Assembly: GCA_016721005.1 (NCBI GenBank)
Contig: JADKJM010000005.1
Coordinates: forward strand, 248,001 to 312,000
Direction: 5' to 3'
From: Flavobacteriales bacterium
Lineage (GTDB): Bacteria; Bacteroidota; Bacteroidia; Flavobacteriales_F; PHOS-HE28
Length of the DNA stretch: 64,000 nt
The translations under genes were made by a program, and so were the position numbers. Below the pieces are notes generated by a model that saw nothing but the letters and a program-made list of their open reading frames with translations, was not told the origin of the DNA and made no database searches. Shown here piece after piece: positions 54,865 to 63,607 of this stretch; position 1 is the first letter of the stretch; each line of letters opens with the position of its first letter.

Positions 54865-54872
54865 CAACTTTG
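54865..54872 (+). promoter_or_regulatory. Putative Bacteroidota -7 box
   Basis: CAACTTTG matches seven of eight positions of TAnnTTTG and ends 6 bases before the TTG proposed as the start of the beta-helix lipoprotein gene. Confidence 0.4.
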
Positions 54873-54878
54873 CACGCC

Positions 54879-56366
54879 TTGAACGCCCGATATCTCCTCT
54901 CCTTCTTCGCCTTGGTCTTGGTTCTTGCGAGTTGCCGCAAGGACGAACTCTTCACCAACGACCCGAGCGCTGATCTTGCGTTCAGCCAGACCGAGGTCCT
55001 GTTCGATACCATCTTCACCACATTGCCCTTCTCGGTCACGAAGAGCTTCCGGGTGTACAACCGGAACGACCGCGCAGTGCGGGTGGATGTGGCGCTGGAA
55101 GGCGGAACACCATCGGCGTTCCGGATCAACGTGGATGGGCAATCGGGACTCTCCTTCGACGATGTGGAGATCCTAGCCGGGGATAGCATCTACGTGTTCG
55201 TGGAGGCGAGTTTGGATCAAACCAACCAGAACGCGCCGTTGATCCACGAGGACCACGTGGTCTTCTACACCAACGGCAACGAACAGAAGGTGAAGCTGAT
55301 CGCGTGGGGGCAGGATGCGCACTTCTTCTATCCTGATCATTTCCCCAGCGGGCTGCCTGCTTACAGCATCATTGCAGGCTTGGACGACATGGGCAACGCG
55401 ACCTGTGAAACGGTGAACTGGCCGAACGACAAACCCTATGTGATCTATGGGTATGCGGTGGTGGACAGTTGCAGCACACTCACGGTGGACCCCGGCGTGC
55501 GCGTGTATGTACACGGTGGCGGCGGATTGTGGATCTACCGTTGGGGCAAGATCCAAGCGATGGGTACCGTACAGGATCCCATCACCTTCCAAAGCGATCG
55601 CCTTGAAGCGCTCTACGCCGATCTTCCCGGACAGTGGGATCGCATCTGGATCAACGATGGTCCGCTCGGCAACGACAACGTATTCGAGAACGTGAAGATC
55701 AAGAACGCCTTGGTGGGGATCCAGTGCGAGAACTGGCCGGGCCAGCCGAACGCCGAAACGAGCCAGGCGCGCTTGCTGCTGGACAACGTGAGCATCCGCA
55801 ACTGTAGTGCGGCCGGGATCCTCAGTCGCAACTACCGCATCACGGCCTACGACCTGCTCGTGGGTGATTGCGGGCAATACAGTATAGCCCTCACCGGAGG
55901 CGGCGAATACAAGTTCCGGCATATGACCATCGGCAACTTCTGGAACTACGGTGTGCGGAACGATCCGGCATTCATCATGACGAACACCTATCCGGATATC
56001 ACGAACACATTGCAGGTCCGTGAGATCGAGAACAGCAGCTTCGAGAACTGCATCATCCACGGATCGAACACGAACGAGTTCCTGTTGGATTTCAACGCGC
56101 TCGCCACGCCCACGCTCACCTTCAAGCATTCGATGCTCCGCACGGATCAGATCACCATGGGCGACTTCTTCCCGGAGCAGGGGAATATCTACCGCAACCA
56201 GGATCCCGCCTTCCGGGACATCAGCGCACGCGACCTGCATCTGCAGTCCAACTCGTTCGCACGCAACAAAGCCACCCCGCCCCAGGACACCGAGGCACTG
56301 CAGGATCTGGATGGAGTGGACCGGTTCGGCGAGATCGATCTGGGCTGCTACCAATACGTGCCATAA
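54879..56366 (+). CDS. Beta-helix lipoprotein, unknown function
   Basis: The 495-residue protein has a lipobox (LVLASC) after a hydrophobic stretch, then a region with Ig-like strands (SFRVYNRNDRAVRVDVALEG), and a right-handed beta-helix region (about residues 200-440) with repeated lines such as FENVKIKNALVGIQCEN and LLLDNVSIRNCSAAGIL. It ends with a DLDGVDRFGEIDLGCYQY motif typical of choice-of-anchor right-handed helix proteins of Bacteroidota. No ATG fits, so I place the start at the TTG at 54879, just upstream of the signal. The ligand or substrate is unknown. Confidence 0.8.
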   Translation: MNARYLLSFFALVLVLASCRKDELFTNDPSADLAFSQTEVLFDTIFTTLPFSVTKSFRVYNRNDRAVRVDVALEGGTPSAFRINVDGQSGLSFDDVEILAGDSIYVFVEASLDQTNQNAPLIHEDHVVFYTNGNEQKVKLIAWGQDAHFFYPDHFPSGLPAYSIIAGLDDMGNATCETVNWPNDKPYVIYGYAVVDSCSTLTVDPGVRVYVHGGGGLWIYRWGKIQAMGTVQDPITFQSDRLEALYADLPGQWDRIWINDGPLGNDNVFENVKIKNALVGIQCENWPGQPNAETSQARLLLDNVSIRNCSAAGILSRNYRITAYDLLVGDCGQYSIALTGGGEYKFRHMTIGNFWNYGVRNDPAFIMTNTYPDITNTLQVREIENSSFENCIIHGSNTNEFLLDFNALATPTLTFKHSMLRTDQITMGDFFPEQGNIYRNQDPAFRDISARDLHLQSNSFARNKATPPQDTEALQDLDGVDRFGEIDLGCYQYVP

Positions 56367-56388
56367 CTGCTGAAGGGAACGCGAAAGC

Positions 56389-56416
56389 AAACCGCTGAGG
56401 GGCGGAGGGCACAGAG
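56389..56416 (+). repeat. Left inverted repeat of the GxxExxY gene
   Basis: This 28-base segment pairs with 56843-56870 in inverted orientation with 24 of 28 positions matching. It carries the GCAGAGG-like theme seen at 17.3 and 63.4 kb (AACCGCTGAGGGGCGGAGGG). Confidence 0.75.
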
Positions 56417-56432
56417 AAATGCAGAAGAAAGC

Positions 56433-56825
56433 ATGGACCAGTGGACGCACAATGAGTTGACCGAGGCGATCATCGGTGCAGCCATTGAAGTGCATCGTGA
56501 GTTGGGTCCGGGACTACTTGAGAGCATCTATGAAGAATGTCTTGCACGCGAACTATCGGATCGCGGCGTCCCCTTCCAACGGCAGCAGCAGATCCCGGTC
56601 ATGTACAAAGGCAGTCCATTGGATATGGGATTCCGTTGCGACCTGTTCGTGAACGACATGGTGATCGTGGAAGTGAAAGCCGTCGAAGCACTGAACGATG
56701 TCCACATCGCACAACTCCTCACCTACCTGAAACTCGCTGACCGTCGCCTCGGCTTGCTCATCAACTTCAACGTGAAGTTCCTCAAGCAAGGCCTCAAGCG
56801 CGTCGCGAACGGTATGCCCGAGTAA
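56433..56825 (+). CDS. GxxExxY protein, PD-(D/E)XK nuclease-like
   Basis: The 130-residue protein carries the defining [20 protein letters not shown] motif (GxxExxY) at about residues 27-46. It then has an Asp in FRCDLFV and VEVKAVEAL, together a D-x(n)-E-x-K pattern as in PD-(D/E)XK nucleases, and ends with [16 protein letters not shown]. The function of the family is not established; a nuclease role is inferred. It is bracketed by inverted copies of a repeat (56389-56416 and 56843-56870), so it may be the protein-coding part of a small repetitive element. Confidence 0.85.
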   Translation: MDQWTHNELTEAIIGAAIEVHRELGPGLLESIYEECLARELSDRGVPFQRQQQIPVMYKGSPLDMGFRCDLFVNDMVIVEVKAVEALNDVHIAQLLTYLKLADRRLGLLINFNVKFLKQGLKRVANGMPE

Positions 56826-56842
56826 GCCCGATAGGGCTTCCC

Positions 56843-56870
56843 CTCTGTGCCCTCTGCTCCTCTGCGGTTA
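56843..56870 (-). repeat. Right inverted repeat of the GxxExxY gene
   Basis: The partner of 56389-56416. It is followed by TTAACTGCATTCAACCGC (56868-56885), which on the minus strand reads like the GAATGCATT-led unit of the repeat cluster at 17.3 kb. Confidence 0.75.
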
Positions 56871-56903
56871 ACTGCATTCAACCGCCCGCGGTTCCTCCGC
56901 TCT

Positions 56904-57998
56904 CTATTTCAGATCCAGCAAGAAGCGCATCGTATCCACCCCATCCGCGTACTCCCACAACTCCGGGTATTGTGATCGTCCGAACGGTGTTCTACCATCA
57001 CGGCCCACAATGCACTGGATGCTGTCACGGTGCTGAGCGATATATGCATCGGCGGTGCTGATGAAGTCATACCGTTCGTAGAATAGTGTCGCCACCGGAC
57101 TGGCCAGCGCATCATCCGACTTCAAGAGCAGAAACCCGTTCTCCACAAAGTTGATCCGGTCCAACATCCACAGCGCGCGCGTGTAGTCGTAGTTGTTCCC
57201 GTACTTGTTGTGATGCACGATGTCCTTCCACGGAAAGAAGGCCTTGAACAAACGGTCCGTATCGAAACTACACGGGATCAGGAGCTTGCTCACGTTGCGA
57301 CAGCCCAACCCGAAGTAGCGGAACACATCCTCACCAAGCGCAGTCAATTCCTCCTCCGTCTCGCTTCCATCCAGCACCGCCACACTCACGCGGTTCTTGC
57401 GCACGATGCGCGGTAGGTGTCCGAAGTAGTGCTCGAAGTAGCGCGACGTGTTGTTGCTCCCGGTGGCGACCACCGCCTCCACCTCACCAAGCTTCCCTGT
57501 GATGAATTCGATCTGCTGCGCCGTTCCCGGCGCGAAGCGATCAAGGACGGAAAGGATCCCAGGAACCAATTCGGTCTCCTGCGAAGAACACTTCACCCGC
57601 GCACGATGACCGCTCAACCAAACACAAAGCACGTCGTGCAGACCGACCAGCGGAATGTTCCCGGCGAGGATCAAACCCACCATGCGTGGTCTGGTGCGCA
57701 TGGTATTCAACTCCGGATAGCGACCCGACCATTCAGTGAGGTGAACGCGCTGTAGCGCCTCTCCCCACGCAGCGAAGGCGTGCCGCACATTCTCCTCGGT
57801 GGCCCACCCGTTCTGGTTGTGCGCCCTGCGGGCCAGGTCATCCAATACCATGTACTCCGCCTCCACCAAGCCGGAGGAATGACCGGGCCATGGAGCGCCA
57901 GCGCCGATGGCCTTCATCACCACACCAAGCTGGGCAAGTGCGGTGATGCGTACATCCAGCGACAACACATTTGCTTCCGTGGCCATTCGTGCTCCCAT
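56904..57998 (-). CDS. Acyl-CoA reductase (LuxC-like)
   Basis: The 364-residue protein belongs to the LuxC-type acyl-CoA reductase family, with signatures [51 protein letters not shown] and the catalytic cysteine region [16 protein letters not shown]. It may reduce activated fatty acids or related acyl groups. I chose the ATG at 57998; another ATG lies at 57986. It is divergent from the ferredoxin gene, with which similar genes are often neighbours in Bacteroidota, and the two may share a promoter region. Confidence 0.85.
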   Translation of the reverse strand: MGARMATEANVLSLDVRITALAQLGVVMKAIGAGAPWPGHSSGLVEAEYMVLDDLARRAHNQNGWATEENVRHAFAAWGEALQRVHLTEWSGRYPELNTMRTRPRMVGLILAGNIPLVGLHDVLCVWLSGHRARVKCSSQETELVPGILSVLDRFAPGTAQQIEFITGKLGEVEAVVATGSNNTSRYFEHYFGHLPRIVRKNRVSVAVLDGSETEEELTALGEDVFRYFGLGCRNVSKLLIPCSFDTDRLFKAFFPWKDIVHHNKYGNNYDYTRALWMLDRINFVENGFLLLKSDDALASPVATLFYERYDFISTADAYIAQHRDSIQCIVGRDGRTPFGRSQYPELWEYADGVDTMRFLLDLK

Positions 57999-58009
57999 GA
58001 TGCGCCTTC

Positions 58010-58017
58010 TATCTTTG
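58010..58017 (+). promoter_or_regulatory. Bacteroidota -7 box (exact match)
   Basis: TATCTTTG is an exact match to TAnnTTTG and lies 24 bases before the ferredoxin ATG at 58042. It is one of the two best examples in the window. Confidence 0.6.
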
Positions 58018-58041
58018 GCCGCGAAAATACCCTGTACCGCT

Positions 58042-58389
58042 ATGGCGATCATCATCACCGACGAATGCATCAACTGTGGTGCATGTGAACCCGAATGCCC
58101 CAACAACGCCATCTATGAGGGCGGGGCGGAATGGCGCATTGCCGATGGAACCTCCCTGAATGGCCAAGTGACCATGCCCACAGGCAACAGCTACGATGCG
58201 GATGCCATGAATGCCCCGGTGAGCATGGACCTCTACTACATCGTGCCGGACAAATGCACCGAATGCACCGGATTCCACGATGAGCCGCAATGCGCTGCGG
58301 TGTGCCCGGTGGATTGCTGCGTGGATGATCCCGATCACCGCGAGACGAAGGAGCAGTTGCTGGCGAAGAAGGAATTCATGCACGTCTAG
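58042..58389 (+). CDS. 4Fe-4S dicluster ferredoxin
   Basis: The 115-residue protein has two cluster motifs: [12 protein letters not shown] (residues about 9-20) and [20 protein letters not shown] (about 73-92) with a seven-residue spacer between the second and third cysteines. This resembles the ferredoxin of Chlorobium-type and other bacterial families with two 4Fe-4S clusters. It is cytoplasmic. The partner enzyme is unknown, though the neighbouring acyl-CoA reductase or serine biosynthesis genes are candidates only by position. Confidence 0.93.
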   Translation: MAIIITDECINCGACEPECPNNAIYEGGAEWRIADGTSLNGQVTMPTGNSYDADAMNAPVSMDLYYIVPDKCTECTGFHDEPQCAAVCPVDCCVDDPDHRETKEQLLAKKEFMHV

Positions 58390-58406
58390 TCGGCCGTCGT
58401 GGTGCG

Positions 58407-59315
58407 ATGGTTGCGACACGGATGATCATGCGACCACGTACCGATCGTTCCTCCCGTTCCGTTGAAGTGATCGTGCGCACACTCCTCACCCTTCTCCTTT
58501 TCTCGGGATCCGTTCACCTCGTTGCGCAGGACCGGGTGCAGATCGCCTTCGGTCATGTGAAAGCATTGATCAATGCCAAGACCGATGCCCAGCGCGATAG
58601 CGTGAACGAATTGTTGAAGGCGACCTTGCGCGTGGTACTCGACGCGCCGGATGGCATGACGGTGAACCTGGATGACCTTCCACTGAGCCGTGTGGATGCA
58701 CCCGATGGCCGCTTCCGGTTGATCACATGGAACATCCCGAGAGAGAACGGAACGTATCGCTACGAAGGATTCGTGCTCGGCCAAGCCGGTCGCAAGTCCA
58801 GCTTGTTCGAATTGCGCGACATGACCAGCGGCATCCCTTCTCCCGAACTTGCGGAACTGGGTCCGGACCGTTGGTTCGGCGCACTTTACTACCAAGTGAT
58901 CCCGGCGAAGAAGGGCGGCAGGACCTACTACACGCTGCTCGGCTGGAAGGGCCAGAGCAACAGCGAAACGCAAAAGGTGATCGAGGTGCTCAGCTTCCGG
59001 GGTGACAAGCCGCGTTTCGGTGCGCCGGTCTTCGGTGGTGGGAAGTTGAAGCAGTACCGGAGGACCTTCGCCTTCGCCTACCAGAGCACGATGATGCTCC
59101 ACTACGAAGCGGAACAGCAGCGCATCGTATTGGATCACCTCGCTGCGGCGCGTGCCGATATGGAAGGCAAACCCGCCTTCATGGGACCGGACATGAGCTT
59201 TGATGCCTTCGTGTGGAACAAAGGTGAATGGACCTATCAGCGGGACATCGACCTGCGCGATCCGAAGCGTGATGGACGCCCCTTCAACGCGCCCCCCAAG
59301 GAACCCCGGAAGTAG
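58407..59315 (+). CDS. Secreted hypothetical protein
   Basis: I do not recognise this protein of up to 302 residues. A hydrophobic stretch (VRTLLTLLLFSGSVHLVAQ) looks like a signal peptide and would start the protein at the GTG at 58473; the ATG at 58407 extends it by 22 residues. The mature part is rich in beta strands and aromatic residues (DRWFGALYYQVIPAKKGGRT, YYTLLGWKGQSNSETQKVIE, FAFAYQSTMMLHYEAEQQRI). It lies between the ferredoxin and serC genes on the same strand and is probably periplasmic. Confidence 0.7.
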   Translation: MVATRMIMRPRTDRSSRSVEVIVRTLLTLLLFSGSVHLVAQDRVQIAFGHVKALINAKTDAQRDSVNELLKATLRVVLDAPDGMTVNLDDLPLSRVDAPDGRFRLITWNIPRENGTYRYEGFVLGQAGRKSSLFELRDMTSGIPSPELAELGPDRWFGALYYQVIPAKKGGRTYYTLLGWKGQSNSETQKVIEVLSFRGDKPRFGAPVFGGGKLKQYRRTFAFAYQSTMMLHYEAEQQRIVLDHLAAARADMEGKPAFMGPDMSFDAFVWNKGEWTYQRDIDLRDPKRDGRPFNAPPKEPRK

Positions 59316-59364
59316 CCATACCACCGCGTGAGCGCGGAGCCAACGGTGGTCCGGCCGTGGCCTG

Positions 59365-59372
59365 TACCTTTG
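59365..59372 (+). promoter_or_regulatory. Bacteroidota -7 box (exact match)
   Basis: TACCTTTG is an exact match to TAnnTTTG, ending 20 bases before the serC ATG at 59393. It is the probable promoter of the serC-serA-DUF1015-YggS transcript. Confidence 0.6.
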
Positions 59373-59392
59373 GCGGCCGTAATTCACACCAG

Positions 59393-60481
59393 ATGACCGT
59401 AGCCACACAGACCAAGGTCCACAACTACAGCGCAGGACCCTGCATCCTTCCCCGCGAAGTATTCGAGAAGGCCGCCCAAGCCGTGCTCGATCTCGATGGC
59501 AGCGGACTCAGCATTCTGGAGATCAGCCACCGGAGCAAGCCCTTCGAGGCCATCATGGCCAAGGCGCAATCGCTGGTGAAGGAGTTGCTCGGCGCACCGG
59601 AACACTATCAGGTGGTCTTCCTCGGCGGTGGGGCCAGCATGGGCTTCCACATGATCCCGCAGAACTACATGAAGCCCGGTGGAAAGGCAGCGTATGCCAA
59701 CACCGGCGAATGGGCCAGCCGCGCGATCAAGGAGAGCAAACTCGCTGGTGAGACGTTGGTGGTGGCGAGCAGCGAGGACAAGAACTTCAACTACATCCCG
59801 AAAGGATTCGACATCCCATCGGATGCCGACTACTTCCACTTCACCAGCAACAACACCATCTTCGGAACACAGTACAAGCAGTTTCCGAAGTCGCCCGTGC
59901 CGATGATCTGCGACATGAGCAGCGACATCTTCAGTCGCCCGGTACATGTGGCCGACTTCGCCCTGATCTACGCCGGTGCCCAGAAGAACATGGGGCCAGC
60001 CGGAGCCACGGTCTACCTCTTCGACCCAGCGCATCTCGGCAAGACGGGCCGGAAGCTCAGCCCGATGATGGACCTGAACAACCACGCGGCCAAGGACAGC
60101 ATGTACAACACGCCGCCGGTGTACGCGGTGTATGTGAGCATGCTCACGTTGGAGTGGATGAAGAGCCTCGGCGGATCGGCCGCCATCGAGAAGCGCAACG
60201 CCGCGAAAGCGGAACTGCTCTACGGCGCGATCGATCGCTTGCCGCTGTTCAAGGGCACCACGGCCGTGGAGGACCGCAGCGTGATGAACGCCACTTTCGT
60301 ATTGAATGATGCGGCCCTGGAGCCGACCTTCGATGCCCTATGGAAGGAAGCCGGCATCAGCGGCATTCGCGGACACCGCAGCGTGGGCGGGTATCGCGCC
60401 AGCATGTATAACGCACTCCCTCTGGCCAGCGTGCAGGCCATGGTGGATGTGATGGAACAATTCGCACAAAAGCACGGATAG
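59393..60481 (+). CDS. serC: Phosphoserine aminotransferase
   Basis: The 362-residue PLP enzyme converts 3-phosphohydroxypyruvate and glutamate to phosphoserine. Signature stretches are HNYSAGPCILPREV, LEISHRSKPFE, VVFLGGGASMGFHMIP, ICDMSSDIFSRP and the PLP lysine in YAGAQKNMGPAG. The C-terminus has GIRGHRSVGGYRASMYNALP. It is followed 5 bases later by the dehydrogenase gene, so the two serine-biosynthesis genes form an operon. The ATG at 59393 is supported by the upstream promoter box. Confidence 0.95.
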   Translation: MTVATQTKVHNYSAGPCILPREVFEKAAQAVLDLDGSGLSILEISHRSKPFEAIMAKAQSLVKELLGAPEHYQVVFLGGGASMGFHMIPQNYMKPGGKAAYANTGEWASRAIKESKLAGETLVVASSEDKNFNYIPKGFDIPSDADYFHFTSNNTIFGTQYKQFPKSPVPMICDMSSDIFSRPVHVADFALIYAGAQKNMGPAGATVYLFDPAHLGKTGRKLSPMMDLNNHAAKDSMYNTPPVYAVYVSMLTLEWMKSLGGSAAIEKRNAAKAELLYGAIDRLPLFKGTTAVEDRSVMNATFVLNDAALEPTFDALWKEAGISGIRGHRSVGGYRASMYNALPLASVQAMVDVMEQFAQKHG

Positions 60482-60486
60482 GAACC

Positions 60487-61455
60487 ATGCGCATTCATTC
60501 GAACGACGGGATCAGTAGCAAGGCTCGCGAGAGCTTGGTGGAGGAAGGATTCAAGGTGACCACGGACCATATTCCACAGGATCAACTGAACGATTACCTG
60601 AACGAGCAAGGCGTGGAGGTGCTCCTCGTGCGCAGTGCCACCAAGGTGCGCCGTGATCTCATCGACGCGTGCCCGAAAGTGCGTTTGATCGGTCGCGGAG
60701 GTGTGGGCCTGGACAACATCGATGTGGTGTATGCCAAGTCGAAAGGGATCACCGTGGTGAATACACCCGCCTCCTCCAGCATCAGCGTGGCGGAGTTGGT
60801 GATGGCCCACCTCTTCTCCCTGAGCCGCTCACTGCACAAGTGCAACCGGCGCATGCCTGCAGAAGGCCGCACGCAGTTCAAGGCCTTGAAGAAGGAATAC
60901 GAAAAGGGCATGGAGCTGCGCGGAAAAACGCTTGGCGTGGTGGGCTTCGGCCGTATCGGCCAGTGGACCGCGCGCTACGCGCTCGGTTGCGGAATGAACG
61001 TCGTGTACACCGACAATCACGCCACCGCTGAAGCGATCGAAGTACCCATCGGTTCTGTCATGGTACGCGTTCCGGTGCGCATGGTGCCCATGGAGGAATT
61101 GCTGAAGACCTCGGATGCGATCAGCATCCATGTGCCTTCGCAAAAAGATGGTCGGCCGGTGATCGGCGCCAGCGAGTTGAAGCACGTGAAGCCCGGTGTG
61201 GTGATCGTGAACACCGCACGTGGCGGAAGTGTGGATGAGGAAGCACTACTCGCAGCGATCAAGGATGGTCGGGTGCGCGGAGCTGCGTTGGATGTGTTCG
61301 TGAACGAGCCGGAACCGAACGCTTCACTGCTTGCCGAACCGAACCTGAGCCTGACGCCGCACATCGGTGCGGCCACTGCCGAAGCACAGGGCCGGATCGG
61401 TGATGAACTCGCCGACCGCATCATCGCCTGGCGTTCCGCAGCTGCTGTGAGCTGA
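60487..61455 (+). CDS. serA: D-3-phosphoglycerate dehydrogenase
   Basis: The 322-residue protein is a D-2-hydroxyacid dehydrogenase with the NAD-binding motif GVVGFGRIGQ at about residue 153, active-site regions VLLVRSATKVRRDLI and NTARGGSVDEEAL, and LTPHIGAATAEAQ with the catalytic His. It has no C-terminal ACT domain, so it is the short type. It catalyses the first step of serine biosynthesis with SerC downstream of it in the pathway. Its stop overlaps the next start by one base. Confidence 0.92.
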   Translation: MRIHSNDGISSKARESLVEEGFKVTTDHIPQDQLNDYLNEQGVEVLLVRSATKVRRDLIDACPKVRLIGRGGVGLDNIDVVYAKSKGITVVNTPASSSISVAELVMAHLFSLSRSLHKCNRRMPAEGRTQFKALKKEYEKGMELRGKTLGVVGFGRIGQWTARYALGCGMNVVYTDNHATAEAIEVPIGSVMVRVPVRMVPMEELLKTSDAISIHVPSQKDGRPVIGASELKHVKPGVVIVNTARGGSVDEEALLAAIKDGRVRGAALDVFVNEPEPNASLLAEPNLSLTPHIGAATAEAQGRIGDELADRIIAWRSAAAVS

Positions 61456-62669
61456 TGATCTCGCTTCGTCCGTTCCGCGCTTGGCGCCCGGTGGCGGACA
61501 AGGCCGCTCAAGTAGGATCGCGTTCCTACGTGTCCTATTCACCGGAGGATCTTCTTCAGCGCCTTACCGGCAACCCGTACACCTTCCTGCACGTGCTCCG
61601 TCCGGATGACGAGATGACGGCCCGTTTGCCGCGAGTGGAGCGCTTCCGCTTGGTGCGCCAAGCCTTCTTTGATTTCTGCCAGCGCGGGATCATGTTCCGC
61701 GACGATCAGCCATGCATCTACTTCTACGAGCAGAGTATTCATGGCAACGTGTCGCGCGGCATCATCTGCGGCGTGAGCGTGGCGGACTACCGCGAGGGAC
61801 GGATCAAGGTGCATGAACAAACGCTCACCGCACGCGAGAACCTCTTCGCCGAGTACCTCGATGCGACGGGGATCAACGCGGAGCCCGTTCTACTTGCCAC
61901 ACCCGAAGGGGCAGCGTGGGAAGCCTTGCTCGACCCACTGCTGAACACCAAGGCCACCTACGACTTCCGCACCAACGACCAGGTGCGGCACCGCCTGTGG
62001 CCCGTGGCCGATGAACTCATGCGACAGCGCTTGCAGAAAGCCTTCGCCATGATCCCCGCGTTGTATATCGCCGACGGCCACCACCGGCTCTCGTCCAGCG
62101 CGCGTCTAGCGGAATCGAAAGGCAAGGCGGATGTGGACCCCACCGCCTGGTGCCTAGCCTACATCGTACCGCGCCAGCACCTCTACATCTACAACTTCGA
62201 TCGTACGGTAAGCGACCTCGGCGACATGGATGAAGCCGCGTTGCTTCATGCATTGCAAAGCGTCGGAAAGCTGCATAAGGTGGAAGGTCCTTGGGCGGCG
62301 CATGGTGTGATCGGTGTGCGCACCGCCAGTGGTTGGCACACCCTGCATCTCCCCTCAGCAACCGATCGCCCAGTGACCGAACAGCTCGACGCCGCTCGAC
62401 TTTCCGAACTGATCCTCGGACCTGTCCTTGGGATCCTCGATCTCCGCACCGATGGTCGCGTGAACTTCGTTCCCGGCACCATGGGTACCGCAGAGTTGGA
62501 CCGGCAAGTGGAAACAGGCGAAGCGGCCGTGGCCTTCCACCTGCACCCGGTGAGCTTCGCGGAATTGCGCGCCGTGGCGGATGCCGGTGGCACCATGCCG
62601 CCGAAGAGCACCTACATCGAACCGAAACTGCGCAGCGGCATGATCGTCTATGCGCTGGAGGATGTCTGA
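61455..62669 (+). CDS. DUF1015 family protein
   Basis: The 404-residue protein matches DUF1015: it starts with SLRPFRAWRPVADKAAQVGS and contains TFLHVLRPDDEM, IYFYEQSIHGNVSRGIICGV, YIADGHHRLSSSARL and a C-terminal STYIEPKLRSGMIVYALED. The GHHR motif is the most conserved feature. The family is of unknown enzymatic function and is commonly found next to serA/serC in Bacteroidota and other phyla, which suggests a link to serine metabolism. It overlaps serA by one base and YggS by eight. Confidence 0.92.
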   Translation: MISLRPFRAWRPVADKAAQVGSRSYVSYSPEDLLQRLTGNPYTFLHVLRPDDEMTARLPRVERFRLVRQAFFDFCQRGIMFRDDQPCIYFYEQSIHGNVSRGIICGVSVADYREGRIKVHEQTLTARENLFAEYLDATGINAEPVLLATPEGAAWEALLDPLLNTKATYDFRTNDQVRHRLWPVADELMRQRLQKAFAMIPALYIADGHHRLSSSARLAESKGKADVDPTAWCLAYIVPRQHLYIYNFDRTVSDLGDMDEAALLHALQSVGKLHKVEGPWAAHGVIGVRTASGWHTLHLPSATDRPVTEQLDAARLSELILGPVLGILDLRTDGRVNFVPGTMGTAELDRQVETGEAAVAFHLHPVSFAELRAVADAGGTMPPKSTYIEPKLRSGMIVYALEDV

Positions 62670-63342
62670 TCCGAAGGAAACACTGGCCGAACGCTACGCC
62701 GAAGTGAAGGCTTCGTTGCCCACGCATGTCACACTTGTGGCGGTGAGCAAGACGCGTTCTGCGGAAGAGATCCAAGCCCTGTACGATCTCGGCCACCGCG
62801 ACTTCGGAGAGAATTACGTGCAGGAATTGCGCGCGAAACAACCCGCGCTCCCTGCGGATATCCGCTGGCACTACATCGGCCACCTACAGCGCAGCAACGT
62901 GAAGCACATCGTGCCCTTCGTTCACTTGGTGCATGGGGTGGATGGCGCGCCGCTGCTGGACGAATTGGAGAAGCGCGCGGCGACCGCATCGCGAACGATC
63001 GAAGTCCTGCTCCAGATCCACATCGCGCAGGAGGAAACGAAGCATGGCTTGTCGCAAGAGGAGGCCGGAACCCTCATCACCGGTTGGTCAACGGACCGTT
63101 GGCCACACCTGCATTTGCGCGGTCTCATGGGCATGGCCACCAACACCGAGGACCTAGCGGTCGTACGCCGCGAATTCGATGCATTGGCCGACTTCTTCCG
63201 GTCGATGAAGGAAGGTTGCTTGGCAGACCCGGCCCTCTTCGACACCCTGAGCATGGGCATGAGCGGCGATGCGCATATGGCCATCGAGGCCGGCAGCACA
63301 ATGGTGCGGATCGGGACAGCCATCTTCGGGGAGAGGTCCTGA
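62662..63342 (+). CDS. YggS family PLP-binding protein
   Basis: The 226-residue protein is of the YggS/PLPBP type, with the PLP lysine in LVAVSKTR, GENYVQELRAK, WHYIGHLQRSNVKHI, GLMGMATNTED and LSMGMSGDAHMAIEAGSTMVR. It binds PLP as a homeostasis factor and does not have a clear enzymatic reaction. The ATG at 62662 overlaps the end of the DUF1015 gene and gives a normal family N-terminus. It closes the serC operon, followed by a large inverted repeat. Confidence 0.93.
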   Translation: MSDPKETLAERYAEVKASLPTHVTLVAVSKTRSAEEIQALYDLGHRDFGENYVQELRAKQPALPADIRWHYIGHLQRSNVKHIVPFVHLVHGVDGAPLLDELEKRAATASRTIEVLLQIHIAQEETKHGLSQEEAGTLITGWSTDRWPHLHLRGLMGMATNTEDLAVVRREFDALADFFRSMKEGCLADPALFDTLSMGMSGDAHMAIEAGSTMVRIGTAIFGERS

Positions 63343-63350
63343 GAATACCC

Positions 63351-63452
63351 TCACGCAGAGGCGCAGAGAACGCAGAGGGCGAGCAAGCTTCCCATTCGGA
63401 ACAGTCGGGCTATCGCGCACACAACCTCTGCGTTCTCTGCGCCTCTGCGTGA
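63351..63452. repeat. Perfect 28-base inverted repeat (GCAGAGG type)
   Basis: Arms at 63351-63378 and 63425-63452 are perfect complements of 28 bases around a 46-base spacer. The arm is built from GCAGAGGCGCAGAGAACGCA. It follows the YggS stop by 8 bases and could act as a terminator or be a trace of the repeat family at 17.3 and 56.4 kb. The rest of the 265-base spacer to 63607 has no gene I can support. Confidence 0.8.
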
Positions 63453-63607
63453 AAACCCCGCCCTCCAGATGATTCCTCCATTGCCCCTTTTCTTACAAGC
63501 CTATTCCATATGGAGGCTGCTGGTTCCCGAGCCGATCCACCCCCGAAGCAACCCCCTGTCGGGATCGCGTCTACCCCTTATACCTCCAGGTGCGAAACCC
63601 ATTGCCC

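Noticed and set aside
55173..56495. Open frame of 440 codons on the minus strand over the beta-helix lipoprotein
   Set aside because: It lacks domain features and is antisense to a lipoprotein with a signal and beta-helix repeats.
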